Source: Bacillus glycinifermentans (GTDB taxonomy: Bacteria > Bacillota > Bacilli > Bacillales > Bacillaceae). Taken from it: DNA of 64,000 nucleotides. Positions within the stretch are counted from its first letter, which is position 1, and every line of letters starts with the position of its first letter. The notes beneath the pieces were generated by a model. It was not told the DNA's origin. It did no database searches and worked only from the letters and a program-made list of their open reading frames with translations. Made by a program: the position numbers and the translations under genes. Where the stretch lies: positions 1 to 64,000 of the forward strand of contig NZ_LECW02000082.1 of the NCBI RefSeq assembly GCF_001042475.2, given 5' to 3'. Positions 52,613-59,934 of the stretch are shown here, piece after piece.

Positions 52613-53026
52613 ATGATATTAGACAGTAATAACCATTCAGTGTTCTCGCTGTATTATCACTTAGTGTTAGTGACAAAGTATCGCCGAAAAGTGATTGATG
52701 ATGAAATATCAGAATACGCAAAACAAACATTCGTTAGAATTGCTGAATCTTATCATATCACGTTGATAGAGTGGAATCATGACGAAGATCATATTCATAT
52801 CAAGTTCAAATCACATCCAAAGACAGAGCTGACTAAATTCATCAATGCTTACAAAAGTGCCAGCTCCAGACTGATAAAACGTGATTTCCCAACAGTAAAA
52901 GAACACCTATGGAAAGAAATGTTCTGGTCGAAAAGCTTCTGTCTTTTGACAACCGGAGGCGTTCCGATTGAAGTCATCAAGCAATATATACAAAGCCAAG
53001 GGCAAAATAAAAGAGAAGATAGGTGA
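52613..53026 (+). CDS. tnpA: IS200/IS605 family Y1 transposase TnpA
   Basis: This 137-residue HUH transposase has YHLVLVTKYRRKVI at the N-terminus, the metal-binding HUH motif DHIHIKFK (residues 60-67) and the catalytic Tyr in VIKQYIQSQGQ. The length and motifs are complete, so it may be active and mobilise the small remnants nearby in trans. Confidence 0.93.
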   Translation: MILDSNNHSVFSLYYHLVLVTKYRRKVIDDEISEYAKQTFVRIAESYHITLIEWNHDEDHIHIKFKSHPKTELTKFINAYKSASSRLIKRDFPTVKEHLWKEMFWSKSFCLLTTGGVPIEVIKQYIQSQGQNKREDR

Positions 53027-53031
53027 ATCCT

Positions 53032-53151
53032 GTGGAACGATTGAAAGCATACAAATTTAGACTTTATCTATCAGAGGAACAAGAGATGTTTTCTCGAAAT
53101 CGTTTGGCTGTGTTCGAAAGGAGTGGGCTTTATAGTTCGGAAAATCTTTAA
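53032..53151 (+). pseudogene. remnant of tnpB
   Basis: The GTG opens MERLKAYKFRLYLSEEQEMF, the usual TnpB N-terminus, then jumps into the element's right end after about 25 codons. The RuvC nuclease domain is missing entirely. Confidence 0.75.
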
Positions 53152-53342
53152 TTCCGTTATGGAAAAGCTGTATTTATGCCAAAAGAAAAGGCCGCCCATT
53201 GATGGGATGACCTTTTCTCATAATGCCAAAAAAGAAATATTCAGCAATTGACCACCCTTGAGACCTGGAAAGTTACAGGGGTAGTCTATTCAAAAAAAGA
53301 CACAAAAGAGCTTTGGCCGCTAATGGCCTGCTTTGTGCGATT

Positions 53343-53375
53343 GACTCGACTGTTCCCAGCAGTCGAGTCTTTTTA
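53343..53375 (+). terminator. intrinsic terminator
   Basis: Stem GACTCGACTG/CAGTCGAGTC then T-run. A weaker hairpin AAAAGGCC/GGGATGACCTTTT lies at 53180-53215. Confidence 0.85.
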
Positions 53376-53621
53376 GTTAACATCATGACATTAAATAGTC
53401 AGATGATAAAAATATTGCAATACTTTTATTATCCATTTTATCATCAATATTATATTTTAACAAGTGGATGGCAGTTCAATGGATGAGTACGGGTTAAATA
53501 ACGGGCCAGCATGGTTGTGCTTGAAGGAAAAGTTTCTGAGTAAGTAATTGAGATAAAGAGAGGATGATTTAATGATCGCTCTCTTCTTTGTTTATTTTGG
53601 TTATGACTTTTCGGGTCGAAC

Positions 53622-53650
53622 TTGACAAAAAGTATATATAAATATATAAT
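53622..53650 (+). promoter_or_regulatory. recurring-type promoter
   Basis: TTGACA, AAAAGTATATA in a 17-bp spacer, TATAAT. Confidence 0.88.
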
Positions 53651-53712
53651 AAAATCGAAATACAGAGTTGGTTGAATAAAATGCATATTTTAAACAGAAT
53701 GGAGCGGCTAAA

Positions 53713-53946
53713 GTGAATTATAGATTAGACTACGCAGAACCTCATATTGTAAAAGAAACACAGTTGAGTAATAGCACCCATCAGTCTTACAGATGGGTAA
53801 CTATAGCGGTATCGGAAGATTTAGGAGCATTAAAAGAGTTTTATGAAGAACATAAAAAGAAATTTAACCAAACAGACTATAGAATCGAAGATAGTCGAAA
53901 TGGTGAAATTGTTCTAAAAGATTATATAAATTTTAGAAGTATATAA
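53713..53946 (+). CDS. unknown small protein (77 aa)
   Basis: The GTG start has GGAG 8 bp upstream. MNYRLDYAEPHIVKET to VLKDYINFRSI is a mixed-charge alpha/beta protein. No family is recognised. First gene of a small unit with 53980. Confidence 0.65.
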   Translation: MNYRLDYAEPHIVKETQLSNSTHQSYRWVTIAVSEDLGALKEFYEEHKKKFNQTDYRIEDSRNGEIVLKDYINFRSI

Positions 53947-53979
53947 AACAACAATTTTACATAGGAGGAAATGGTATAT

Positions 53980-54222
53980 ATGAGTATCAAAACTCTTTAC
54001 GGTGTAGTGTTAAAATCCAATAACGGCGGGGAAAAGATGAGTAGTTTTTTATTTAAAGATAGTGCGCTTAATGAAGCAGAAAAACTTGTAAGCCTTATAA
54101 AATCAAGTAGTAAAAAAGGGTTTAAGGTTTATCTTTCTGACTTAGAATATGACGAATATAAAAATGTTATACTGTCGGATTCTCTAATAGACAGTAATTC
54201 AGAATTGATTTTTGAAAACTAA
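53980..54222 (+). CDS. unknown small protein (80 aa)
   Basis: MSIKTLYGVVLKSNNGGEKM starts after AGGAGG. It is a soluble protein with no recognised motif, in the same unit as the 53713 gene and the broken gene at 54265. Confidence 0.65.
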   Translation: MSIKTLYGVVLKSNNGGEKMSSFLFKDSALNEAEKLVSLIKSSSKKGFKVYLSDLEYDEYKNVILSDSLIDSNSELIFEN

Positions 54223-54264
54223 AGAATAAAACAAGAATTTTAAACAGAAAGGGAAATGATGAAA

Positions 54265-54501
54265 ATGGAATTTATTAAAACAAATAAAAACACTTATGAA
54301 GCAATGAAAATTATTGAATCAACATTTAACTGTGTAGGAACTATGAATACATTTTAGATAATGAGGTTATTGAAGGTTATGAATATAAGGAAGTAAACGA
54401 AAATAACAAAGATGAATTTACACCAATTGTAAAAGTTGAATGTACCGAATGGATATTTCTACGCAACAAATTATAAAAATGATGTTAAAAATCGACTGTA
54501 A
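54265..54501 (+). pseudogene. small gene with two frameshifts
   Basis: Three successive frames give MEFIKTNKNTYEAMKIIEST, then YEYILDNEVIEGYEYKEVNE, then NGYFYATNYKNDVKNRL. Each continues where the previous stops, so one protein of about 75 residues has been broken twice. It resembles the other small acidic/aromatic genes in this region. Confidence 0.6.
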
Positions 54502-54542
54502 GATTGTATAAAACAGCAGTTTTAAAGGAATTAAGAACAGGA

Positions 54543-54584
54543 CCTATTTTCAGCGTTTCGAGGCTGAGAAACGCTGAAAATAGG
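54543..54584. repeat. perfect 17-bp inverted repeat
   Basis: Arms CCTATTTTCAGCGTTTC and GAAACGCTGAAAATAGG with an 8-base loop. No T-run follows, and a proper terminator comes only 17 bp later. It may be a protein-binding or single-strand structure. Confidence 0.7.
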
Positions 54585-54600
54585 GTATAAGAAGGTTTTG

Positions 54601-54633
54601 AAGAGAGCGGTCTAACAGCCGCTCTCTTTTTTG
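54601..54633 (+). terminator. intrinsic terminator
   Basis: Stem AAGAGAGCGG/CCGCTCTCTT then T-run. Confidence 0.9.
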
Positions 54634-54664
54634 TTAATTGCGGAGTTGACTCTCTGAGTTTTTA

Positions 54665-54693
54665 TTGACAAAAAGTATATTAAAAATTATAAT
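54665..54693 (+). promoter_or_regulatory. recurring-type promoter
   Basis: TTGACA, AAAAGTATAT in a 17-bp spacer, TATAAT. Confidence 0.88.
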
Positions 54694-54696
54694 TAA

Positions 54697-54909
54697 TATA
54701 AAATTAAAAAACCATTAATAAATCAAATTGAAACAATTAAAGGTATTATAGCGAATCTTGAAAGAAAAATTGAAAATAATGAAACGCTTTATGATTCAGA
54801 TGGATTGCAAGCTAGTGGAGTATATCTGGATTCATACTTAAATAAGCTAACGACCTATCAAAGGGCAATTGAACAGATGACTTCAGCTACGGAAGACTCC
54901 GGCGTCTAA
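54697..54909 (+). pseudogene. frame without a start codon, helical protein
   Basis: A frame of about 70 codons reads KPLINQIETIKGIIANLERK and ends EQMTSATEDSGV. It begins right after the -10 box with no ATG, GTG, TTG or ribosome site, so the 5' end seems to have been deleted, or the mRNA is leaderless with an ATT start. The middle (ASGVYLDSYLNKL) faintly recalls the Spo0E-like motif. Confidence 0.4.
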
Positions 54910-55080
54910 AGTCGCAGGCTCCCTCCCTTGCCTTTTTCTTATGGAACGAAATGCGAGGAAGGCATTATGTGCTATGATGATACATGTTACGGTAGTCCGC
55001 TGAGAAAGGCAGGATAGAGGTTAAGAAACGTTGGAAAGAGATTGGTTCTAAGAGCCGCTCTCTTTTTTTGTTCCATCCGT

Positions 55081-55109
55081 TTGACTAAAAGTATAAATTG
55101 ATATATAAT
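55081..55109 (+). promoter_or_regulatory. recurring-type promoter
   Basis: TTGACT, AAAAGTATAA in a 17-bp spacer, TATAAT. Confidence 0.88.
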
Positions 55110-55138
55110 ATTATTAAAAATATATTGGAGGCTATAGA

Positions 55139-55341
55139 ATGGATAAAAATGCTGTTGCTTATCTAAAGTCAGAAGGGTTTTCTGTGAAGGAACACAAAAA
55201 ATTAAAAGACAAAACGGTCTTTATAGTAGAAAAAGATGGAGTTTATCAGTTGGGGTCTCGCATACCTCAAATAGGATATCTGTTTCATCATTAGAATTGT
55301 CATTGGAACAGGCTAGGCAAACCCTAGCAAACTTTAAATAA
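55139..55341 (+). pseudogene. small gene with one frameshift
   Basis: MDKNAVAYLKSEGFSVKEHK continues to VEKDGVYQL, after which this frame ends early. The next frame continues GVSHTSNRISVSSLELSLEQ and ends at QTLANFK, a natural-looking C-terminus. TTGGAGG precedes the ATG. Its opening is similar in style to the gene at 48688. Confidence 0.6.
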
Positions 55342-55350
55342 AATAGCGAT

Positions 55351-55383
55351 AAGCCTTGCGAGAAAATATCAAGGCTTTTTTTG
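55351..55383 (+). terminator. intrinsic terminator
   Basis: Stem AAGCCTTG/CAAGGCTT then T-run. Confidence 0.9.
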
Positions 55384-55511
55384 TACTCTTTTAGTTGCGG
55401 TATACCGAATATTTTCAATTCTTAATTTTCTAAGAATAGGAAATGTGATATCATTATACAATAACTGGATTGTAAGGTATTTAAGTTTAATAATGGAAGG
55501 GGATTCAATTC

Positions 55512-56645
55512 ATGAAACAAAAAATTCCATCAGAAATAGTTGCTTCTAAAATGAACGAATGGTACTCCATGATCCGACTTAACAATGTGACCGATGCAGA
55601 ATTCCTTAAAGCTGAAATAAAAAGAGAGATAGAGGATATGGAGGAAGATCAAGAAGTACTCATTTATTATAACTTGCTTGATTTTCGTCATAAAATCATG
55701 TTGAAAGATTTGAGACCGAACAAAGCTATAGACATAAGAGATTCTTTGGTGAATATTGAGTCAAAAAAAGAAAAGATTGAAAAAACCCAAGTTGATGAAA
55801 TGATCAATTATTATTTCTGGTTCTTTAAAGGTATGTATGAGTTTAAACAAAAGAACTTCAATACGGCTATCACTTGCTATAAGATAGCTGAACAGAAACT
55901 CTCGTCTGTTACTGACGAAATTGAAAGAGCTGAATTTAATTATAAGATGGCAGAAGTTTATTATCACCTCAACCAGAATTACCTCTCTATGAATTATGCT
56001 ACAATGGCGCTTGACACTTTCAAGGCTTACGAAACACTCAAAGAGAAAAAAATCTTTTGTTATTTTGTCATGGCTGGAAATCAAATGGACTGCATGAGAT
56101 ACGAAGAGGCTTTAGAGCCTTTTCAAAACGCTTTAATAGAGGCTAAAAATATTCAAAGCAAGTATTTATTAGCTTCTGCATACTTCAATGTGGGTAACTG
56201 TTATTTTTATTTGAAAAAATTTTCGGAAGCTTATGAATATATAAAAGAATCATTAACAATTTTTGAAACCGAAAGTTTTTCTCATGTGCCGAAAGCTTAC
56301 TTTCAGTTAATGTATGTCTGCATTAAACAAAGAAATTATCCACAAGCATTAGATCTTTATGAAAAAGGGATAAGAAGCGCCAAGTCTTTAGAGGACAAGC
56401 AACATGAAGCACAACTCAATATTTTGAAAGGCGTATATCTAGATGAATCAGATCATAAGATTGTAGAAAAAGGATTTGATTATTTAGAGTCAAAATCCTT
56501 GTACGCTGATGTTGAGGAATTGGCAATAGATGCCGCCTCATATTATAATGAAGTTGACAGATTTGAAGAGTCAGCTCAGTTTTATCGAAGAGGTATTCTG
56601 GCAAGAAAACAAATTAGAAGGGGAGATGTGCTTTATGAAAAATAA
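55512..56645 (+). CDS. rap: Rap-type response regulator aspartate phosphatase
   Basis: This 377-residue protein has the Rap layout: an N-terminal helical bundle (IPSEIVASKMNEWYSMIRLN) and about six tetratricopeptide repeats (FKQKNFNTAITCYKIAEQKL; YEEALEPFQNALIEA; NVGNCYFYLKKFSEAYEYIK). Raps dephosphorylate Spo0F or block ComA, or control plasmid transfer regulators, and are inhibited by their Phr peptide. The phr gene overlaps its end. It would link plasmid or host behaviour to cell density. Confidence 0.92.
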   Translation: MKQKIPSEIVASKMNEWYSMIRLNNVTDAEFLKAEIKREIEDMEEDQEVLIYYNLLDFRHKIMLKDLRPNKAIDIRDSLVNIESKKEKIEKTQVDEMINYYFWFFKGMYEFKQKNFNTAITCYKIAEQKLSSVTDEIERAEFNYKMAEVYYHLNQNYLSMNYATMALDTFKAYETLKEKKIFCYFVMAGNQMDCMRYEEALEPFQNALIEAKNIQSKYLLASAYFNVGNCYFYLKKFSEAYEYIKESLTIFETESFSHVPKAYFQLMYVCIKQRNYPQALDLYEKGIRSAKSLEDKQHEAQLNILKGVYLDESDHKIVEKGFDYLESKSLYADVEELAIDAASYYNEVDRFEESAQFYRRGILARKQIRRGDVLYEK

Positions 56646-56778
56646 GCTATTATTAGGACTTCTATCTTTTGCCGCAATTGCAACATTGTCAATAAATTTC
56701 GCTCTATCATCTAACTCTTATAAAGTTGCTGGAAAAGTGATCACTTCGAGCATTGAAACTAAATCTGAATTAGCATAA
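56635..56778 (+). CDS. phr: Phr signalling peptide precursor
   Basis: This 47-residue precursor has a signal peptide (NKLLLGLLSFAAIATLSINFA) and a short exported tail, NSYKVAGKVITSSIETKSEL. It overlaps the rap stop by 11 bp, the usual rap-phr arrangement. Mature Phr peptides are five or six residues, often with a basic second residue; YKVAG and GKVIT are the best fits, but the sequence alone cannot decide. Confidence 0.85.
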   Translation: MKNKLLLGLLSFAAIATLSINFALSSNSYKVAGKVITSSIETKSELA

Positions 56779-56835
56779 AGAGTACTTGGTCTTGTTTAAA
56801 CTGCGTCAGTTTATAGAGGTATGTTTTCTCAAGAT

Positions 56836-56868
56836 AAAGAGGCTATCTTATATGAAGCCTCTTTTTTA
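56836..56868 (+). terminator. terminator after rap-phr
   Basis: Stem AAAGAGGCT/AGCCTCTTT then T-run. A second hairpin AAACTGCTGT/ACAGCAGTTT lies at 56956-56985. Confidence 0.9.
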
Positions 56869-57001
56869 ATTTTTCAAGGTCTCAATAACAAATCTTCTGT
56901 AGGTGTTAATCTTGGATTAGACGTATATGGGGATACAGGTCTCTGAAAATTAATGAAAACTGCTGTTGTACTTTGACAGCAGTTTATTTTCTGAAATCGA
57001 T

Positions 57002-57030
57002 TTGACTAAAAGTATATGTTTTTATATAAT
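57002..57030 (+). promoter_or_regulatory. recurring-type promoter for nuclease gene
   Basis: TTGACT, AAAAGTATAT in a 17-bp spacer, TATAAT. Confidence 0.88.
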
Positions 57031-57060
57031 TAAACTATAATAATAAACGAGGTGTTACTG

Positions 57061-57522
57061 ATGAAAAAATTATTGTCAGTTATTGTGGTTGTCATAGCGA
57101 TTGTAGCGGGGCTTTATAAAGTAGATGCTTCTTGGTTAAGTGACATAATTGGTTCAACGAAAAATGAAAAAGTAGCCCAAGGAACATCGAGCGAGACATA
57201 CGACTATAAAATAAGTTTTCCGTCATCGAAGTATCCAGAGACTGCTAAGCATATAAATGATGCCATTGCTAAAGGTGCTTCTAAGATATGCACTATTGAT
57301 CGAGATGGAGTGGAAGAGAACAGAAAAGAATCGTTAAAAGACGTTCCAACGAAGCGGGGATACGACAGAGACGAGTACCCAATGGCAATGTGTAGCGAAG
57401 GTGGAGCGGGAGCTGATATTGAATACATATCTCCGGAAGATAATAGGGGTGCAGGATCATGGGTATCACATGAATTGCATGAATTGCCGGATGGAGCAAA
57501 GGTTTTATTTGAAGTCAAATAG
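57061..57522 (+). CDS. nucB: NucB-like secreted DNase
   Basis: This 153-residue exported nuclease has a signal segment (residues 5-22) and the NucA/NucB pattern: [18 protein letters not shown], then [20 protein letters not shown] and [13 protein letters not shown]. Asp, Glu and His near DRDEYP form the active site in NucB. Bacillus NucB degrades extracellular DNA during sporulation and in biofilms. The start at 57061 is set by GAGGTG. Being in the regulon is unusual for a nucB. Confidence 0.9.
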   Translation: MKKLLSVIVVVIAIVAGLYKVDASWLSDIIGSTKNEKVAQGTSSETYDYKISFPSSKYPETAKHINDAIAKGASKICTIDRDGVEENRKESLKDVPTKRGYDRDEYPMAMCSEGGAGADIEYISPEDNRGAGSWVSHELHELPDGAKVLFEVK

Positions 57523-57535
57523 CAATACATAGCAG

Positions 57536-57566
57536 AAAGAAGAAACGATAATGGTTTCTTCTTTTT
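57536..57566 (+). terminator. terminator of nuclease gene
   Basis: Stem AAAGAAGAAAC/GTTTCTTCTTT then T-run. Confidence 0.9.
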
Positions 57567-57690
57567 GTTACTATATTTTTGATTTATTATTTTTAAATCA
57601 ATCAATAAAAAAATGATATAATAAAATTTAGTTGTTAGGTTTGAGATTTAAAATGAATAAGGATTGATAAACGAAAGGGGAGAACGAACA

Positions 57691-57957
57691 ATGGGAATAA
57701 GATTAGAAGTGGAGTTTGATGATACTTTTTCCTATCGTGAAGAAATCGGTTTTGATCTTCCGGATGGGATGACAAAAGATGAATTTGAAAAACTCTTAGA
57801 TAAAGCTAAAAGAGAAAACCCCGATTATATTTCTAAAGATCTTGCGTCAATAATGGAGCGTAAACACGGGGTTAAACTGATTTGGAAAGGTCAAAATTTC
57901 CCTGAGCAAAGCGAATCTAGCGAATGTGAAGTTTTAAATGTTTGTGAAAACCGATAA
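57691..57957 (+). CDS. unknown small acidic protein (88 aa)
   Basis: MGIRLEVEFDDTFSYREEIG starts after AAAGGGGAG. The sequence is acidic with a beta start and helix end (EFEKLLDKAKRENPDYISKD). No family is recognised. Single-gene unit with its own terminator. Confidence 0.7.
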   Translation: MGIRLEVEFDDTFSYREEIGFDLPDGMTKDEFEKLLDKAKRENPDYISKDLASIMERKHGVKLIWKGQNFPEQSESSECEVLNVCENR

Positions 57958-57978
57958 ATTGCATTTTTGTAGTGAGTT

Positions 57979-58010
57979 AAGAAGCCGCCAATCATGATGG
58001 CTTCTTTTTA
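57979..58010 (+). terminator. terminator of 57691 gene
   Basis: Stem AAGAAGCC/GGCTTCTT then T-run. Confidence 0.85.
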
Positions 58011-58178
58011 ACTTTATCGCTATGGTTTTTAATAGTGATAAGCTTAACTACTGGATTTACCAACGATAGGGAGTATGTGAGCCGGGTTGCTGAGAGGGGG
58101 CTGACATGATTCAATGGAGTATTTACCATCTTTTTTACGAGAAGGATCTGTCCATCGTAAAAGCCGCCTGTCTTCGAA

Positions 58179-58207
58179 TTGAAAACGAACATACGTTCCT
58201 GTAAAAT
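58179..58207 (+). promoter_or_regulatory. SOS-type promoter with LexA box
   Basis: TTGAAA, 17 bp, TAAAAT. The spacer contains CGAACATACGTTCC, a full match to the Bacillus LexA (DinR) box (consensus CGAACRNRYGTTYC). Confidence 0.85.
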
Positions 58208-58228
58208 GAAGAAAAGGAGTTGTGAAAA

Positions 58229-58561
58229 ATGGATAAAGTCTTGTTGGGAAATCCTTGGAGTAAAAAATTTATCTTGCCGGATCATAGATTAGCTCTTAAA
58301 CAATTAGCGGAAGAGAGACAAAAAGTTAAAAAAGCGTCTCTTGATGAACAGCAAATTGAAGAAATGGAGATGACGGTTGCTCAATCAATGGAGGGTGGGA
58401 ATACATTGTTATTTGAAATTTATGATGAAGGTTATATTAGAGAATGTGTAGGATCAGTTCATTATATTGATCATATAAGAAAAGAGTTCAGGATGAAAGA
58501 TGAAAATGGAGGAAATCATTATATTAAATTTGAAAATATAATGAATATCAAAAACATCTAA
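58229..58561 (+). CDS. YolD-like protein
   Basis: This 110-residue protein has the YolD-like pattern: WSKKFILPDHRLALKQLAEE, LDEQQIEEMEMTVAQS and YIRECVGSVHYIDHIRKEF. In Bacillus, yolD-like genes lie next to a Y-family DNA polymerase (UvrX/PolY) and are SOS-induced. Here the polymerase is absent and the LexA box is directly upstream, so it may act on the host polymerase. AAAAGGAG gives the start. Confidence 0.85.
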   Translation: MDKVLLGNPWSKKFILPDHRLALKQLAEERQKVKKASLDEQQIEEMEMTVAQSMEGGNTLLFEIYDEGYIRECVGSVHYIDHIRKEFRMKDENGGNHYIKFENIMNIKNI

Positions 58562-58641
58562 AAGCGATCATTACTATATGAAGAACGCAACAGAGCAGAT
58601 CGAAACAGGGGGGGTGATCCCCCTTATTTTAATGGATTTTA

Positions 58642-58670
58642 TTGACCAAAAGTATAAAAATAAATATAAT
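58642..58670 (+). promoter_or_regulatory. recurring-type promoter upstream of radC
   Basis: TTGACC, AAAAGTATAA in a 17-bp spacer, TATAAT, about 135 bp before radC. Confidence 0.8.
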
Positions 58671-58805
58671 AATACTTTAATTTATCGGTGAGTTTTGTTA
58701 TAATTAAATTAAAGAAAGGGGGAAATAACATAAAGATCATCTGGCAAATTTGAACTGTCAGGAACAAGCGTAGCATCAAAACTTCACACAAAAGGAGACA
58801 CATAA

Positions 58806-59255
58806 ATGAAACCGATTTTTGAAATTGTCAGTATCAAACAAGAAATAAAGCAATCAGATTTAAAAGGGGCATTTGATCGCATTGCCGATCCGGACATCCT
58901 TGCTGAAATTGTCAAACACTATATCAGAGATGAAGATCGAGAAATTTTTTTAGTTCTGATATTCAATATTAAGATGCGCTTAACGGCTATTCATCGTTGT
59001 AGTATAGGTGCAATAGATGAGGCAATTGTAACACCGAGAGAAGTGTTCAAATCAGCTATTTTAAATAATGCGGCGGCTATCGCAGTAGCGCACAATCATC
59101 CTAGTTCAGATCCTACTGAAAGCAAGAAAGATATTGAAACAACGAAGCGGCTTCACAGGGCAGGAGATATTCTCGGAATTAGATTACTGGATCATATCAT
59201 AGTAGCCGCAAATACCGACGAATACGTTAGCTTCAAAGAGAAAGGAATCATCTAA
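58806..59255 (+). CDS. radC: RadC-like JAB/MPN domain protein
   Basis: This 149-residue protein has the JAMM metal site (VAHNHPSSDPTESKKD) and the surrounding LVLIFNIKMRLTAI and ILGIRLLDHIIVA strands of the RadC C-terminal domain. The helix-hairpin-helix N-terminus of chromosomal RadC is missing, as is common in plasmid copies. Its biochemical role is unsettled; plasmid and phage copies are associated with recombination or anti-restriction. AAAGGAG precedes the ATG. Confidence 0.9.
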   Translation: MKPIFEIVSIKQEIKQSDLKGAFDRIADPDILAEIVKHYIRDEDREIFLVLIFNIKMRLTAIHRCSIGAIDEAIVTPREVFKSAILNNAAAIAVAHNHPSSDPTESKKDIETTKRLHRAGDILGIRLLDHIIVAANTDEYVSFKEKGII

Positions 59256-59350
59256 GTGGAGGGGGGATGCCCCCCTTCATCAAAAGAATTTTGGGAACGA
59301 ATAGACACATGTGTTTATTTTGTGATCCTTGAAATTTTAATAATAAAGGT

Positions 59351-59379
59351 TTGGAAGTGGGGGTAATATCCTGTATAAT
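59351..59379 (+). promoter_or_regulatory. promoter of candidate small RNA
   Basis: TTGGAA, 17 bp, TATAAT, without the AAAAGTATAT element. Confidence 0.55.
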
Positions 59380-59385
59380 TTGTAT

Positions 59386-59458
59386 TGTACCTTTGTTTTG
59401 TGTGAACAATGGTTGCTGCGCTTAACAACCCCGACTGATCATCGGGGTTGTTTTTTTA
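59386..59458 (+). ncRNA. candidate 70-nt small RNA
   Basis: A transcript from the promoter at 59351 would end at the stem AACAACCCCGA/TCGGGGTTGTT with eight T. No frame of useful length or ribosome site lies between. It could be a regulatory RNA or an antisense/leader of the next operon. Confidence 0.4.
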
Positions 59459-59510
59459 TCCTGTAAATACAAATAATTATTTTTCAACCAATATAAAGGA
59501 GATGTATTAA

Positions 59511-59900
59511 GTGAAATTTCAATATCTGAATTTTGATCATGAACAGGATTATCTAGAAATGAGAAGGAATATGCCTGAACATTATCGGTTTAACAAAGAG
59601 TTTCTTTCTGTTATCTTCTTGATGGCTGGGAATGAAGAATTAAACCGGAAAATTGAACCTTATTTCGATGTGAATAAAGGTGAGTTTGATACATTGGAAA
59701 TGTTTGAGGAACAGGACTTCTCATCCGGTTTAAGGGTATTAGCGCTGTTAGCAGTCAACCTCTTTAATGCAAACGAAAAAGTCGATCCCCTGCAACTAAT
59801 GAGTCTGGATGATGTTAATTTCAAATTGGCTATGAATGCAATTATTTTGAGAAGACATGGAATGTCTACGGAATATCGAATCAATGCAGAGGATTTTTGA
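59511..59900 (+). CDS. unknown protein upstream of second ART-like protein
   Basis: This 129-residue helical protein (MKFQYLNFDHEQDYLEMRRN) starts at GTG after AAAGGAG. It faintly resembles DUF6075-type small proteins, but I am not certain. It lies 34 bp before the ART-like gene, so it may be the partner or antidote of that protein; this is inference. Confidence 0.65.
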   Translation: MKFQYLNFDHEQDYLEMRRNMPEHYRFNKEFLSVIFLMAGNEELNRKIEPYFDVNKGEFDTLEMFEEQDFSSGLRVLALLAVNLFNANEKVDPLQLMSLDDVNFKLAMNAIILRRHGMSTEYRINAEDF

Positions 59901-59934
59901 GCAGAATTTAAAAATACCTGAAAGGTGGATGCTG

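Larger units (their letters stand above)
52470..53151 (+). mobile_element. IS200/IS605 family element with deleted tnpB
   Basis: A left subterminal hairpin region (CCACTTCAAGG, GGGCGTAGCCC, AGTAAGTGGGAG) is followed by an intact tnpA, the first codons of tnpB and then a right-end motif TTCGGAAAATCT. An internal deletion has removed almost all of tnpB. Confidence 0.8.

Noticed and set aside
57992-58285. 97-codon minus-strand frame
   Set aside because: It crosses a terminator, the SOS promoter and the start of the YolD-like gene on the other strand, without a ribosome site.
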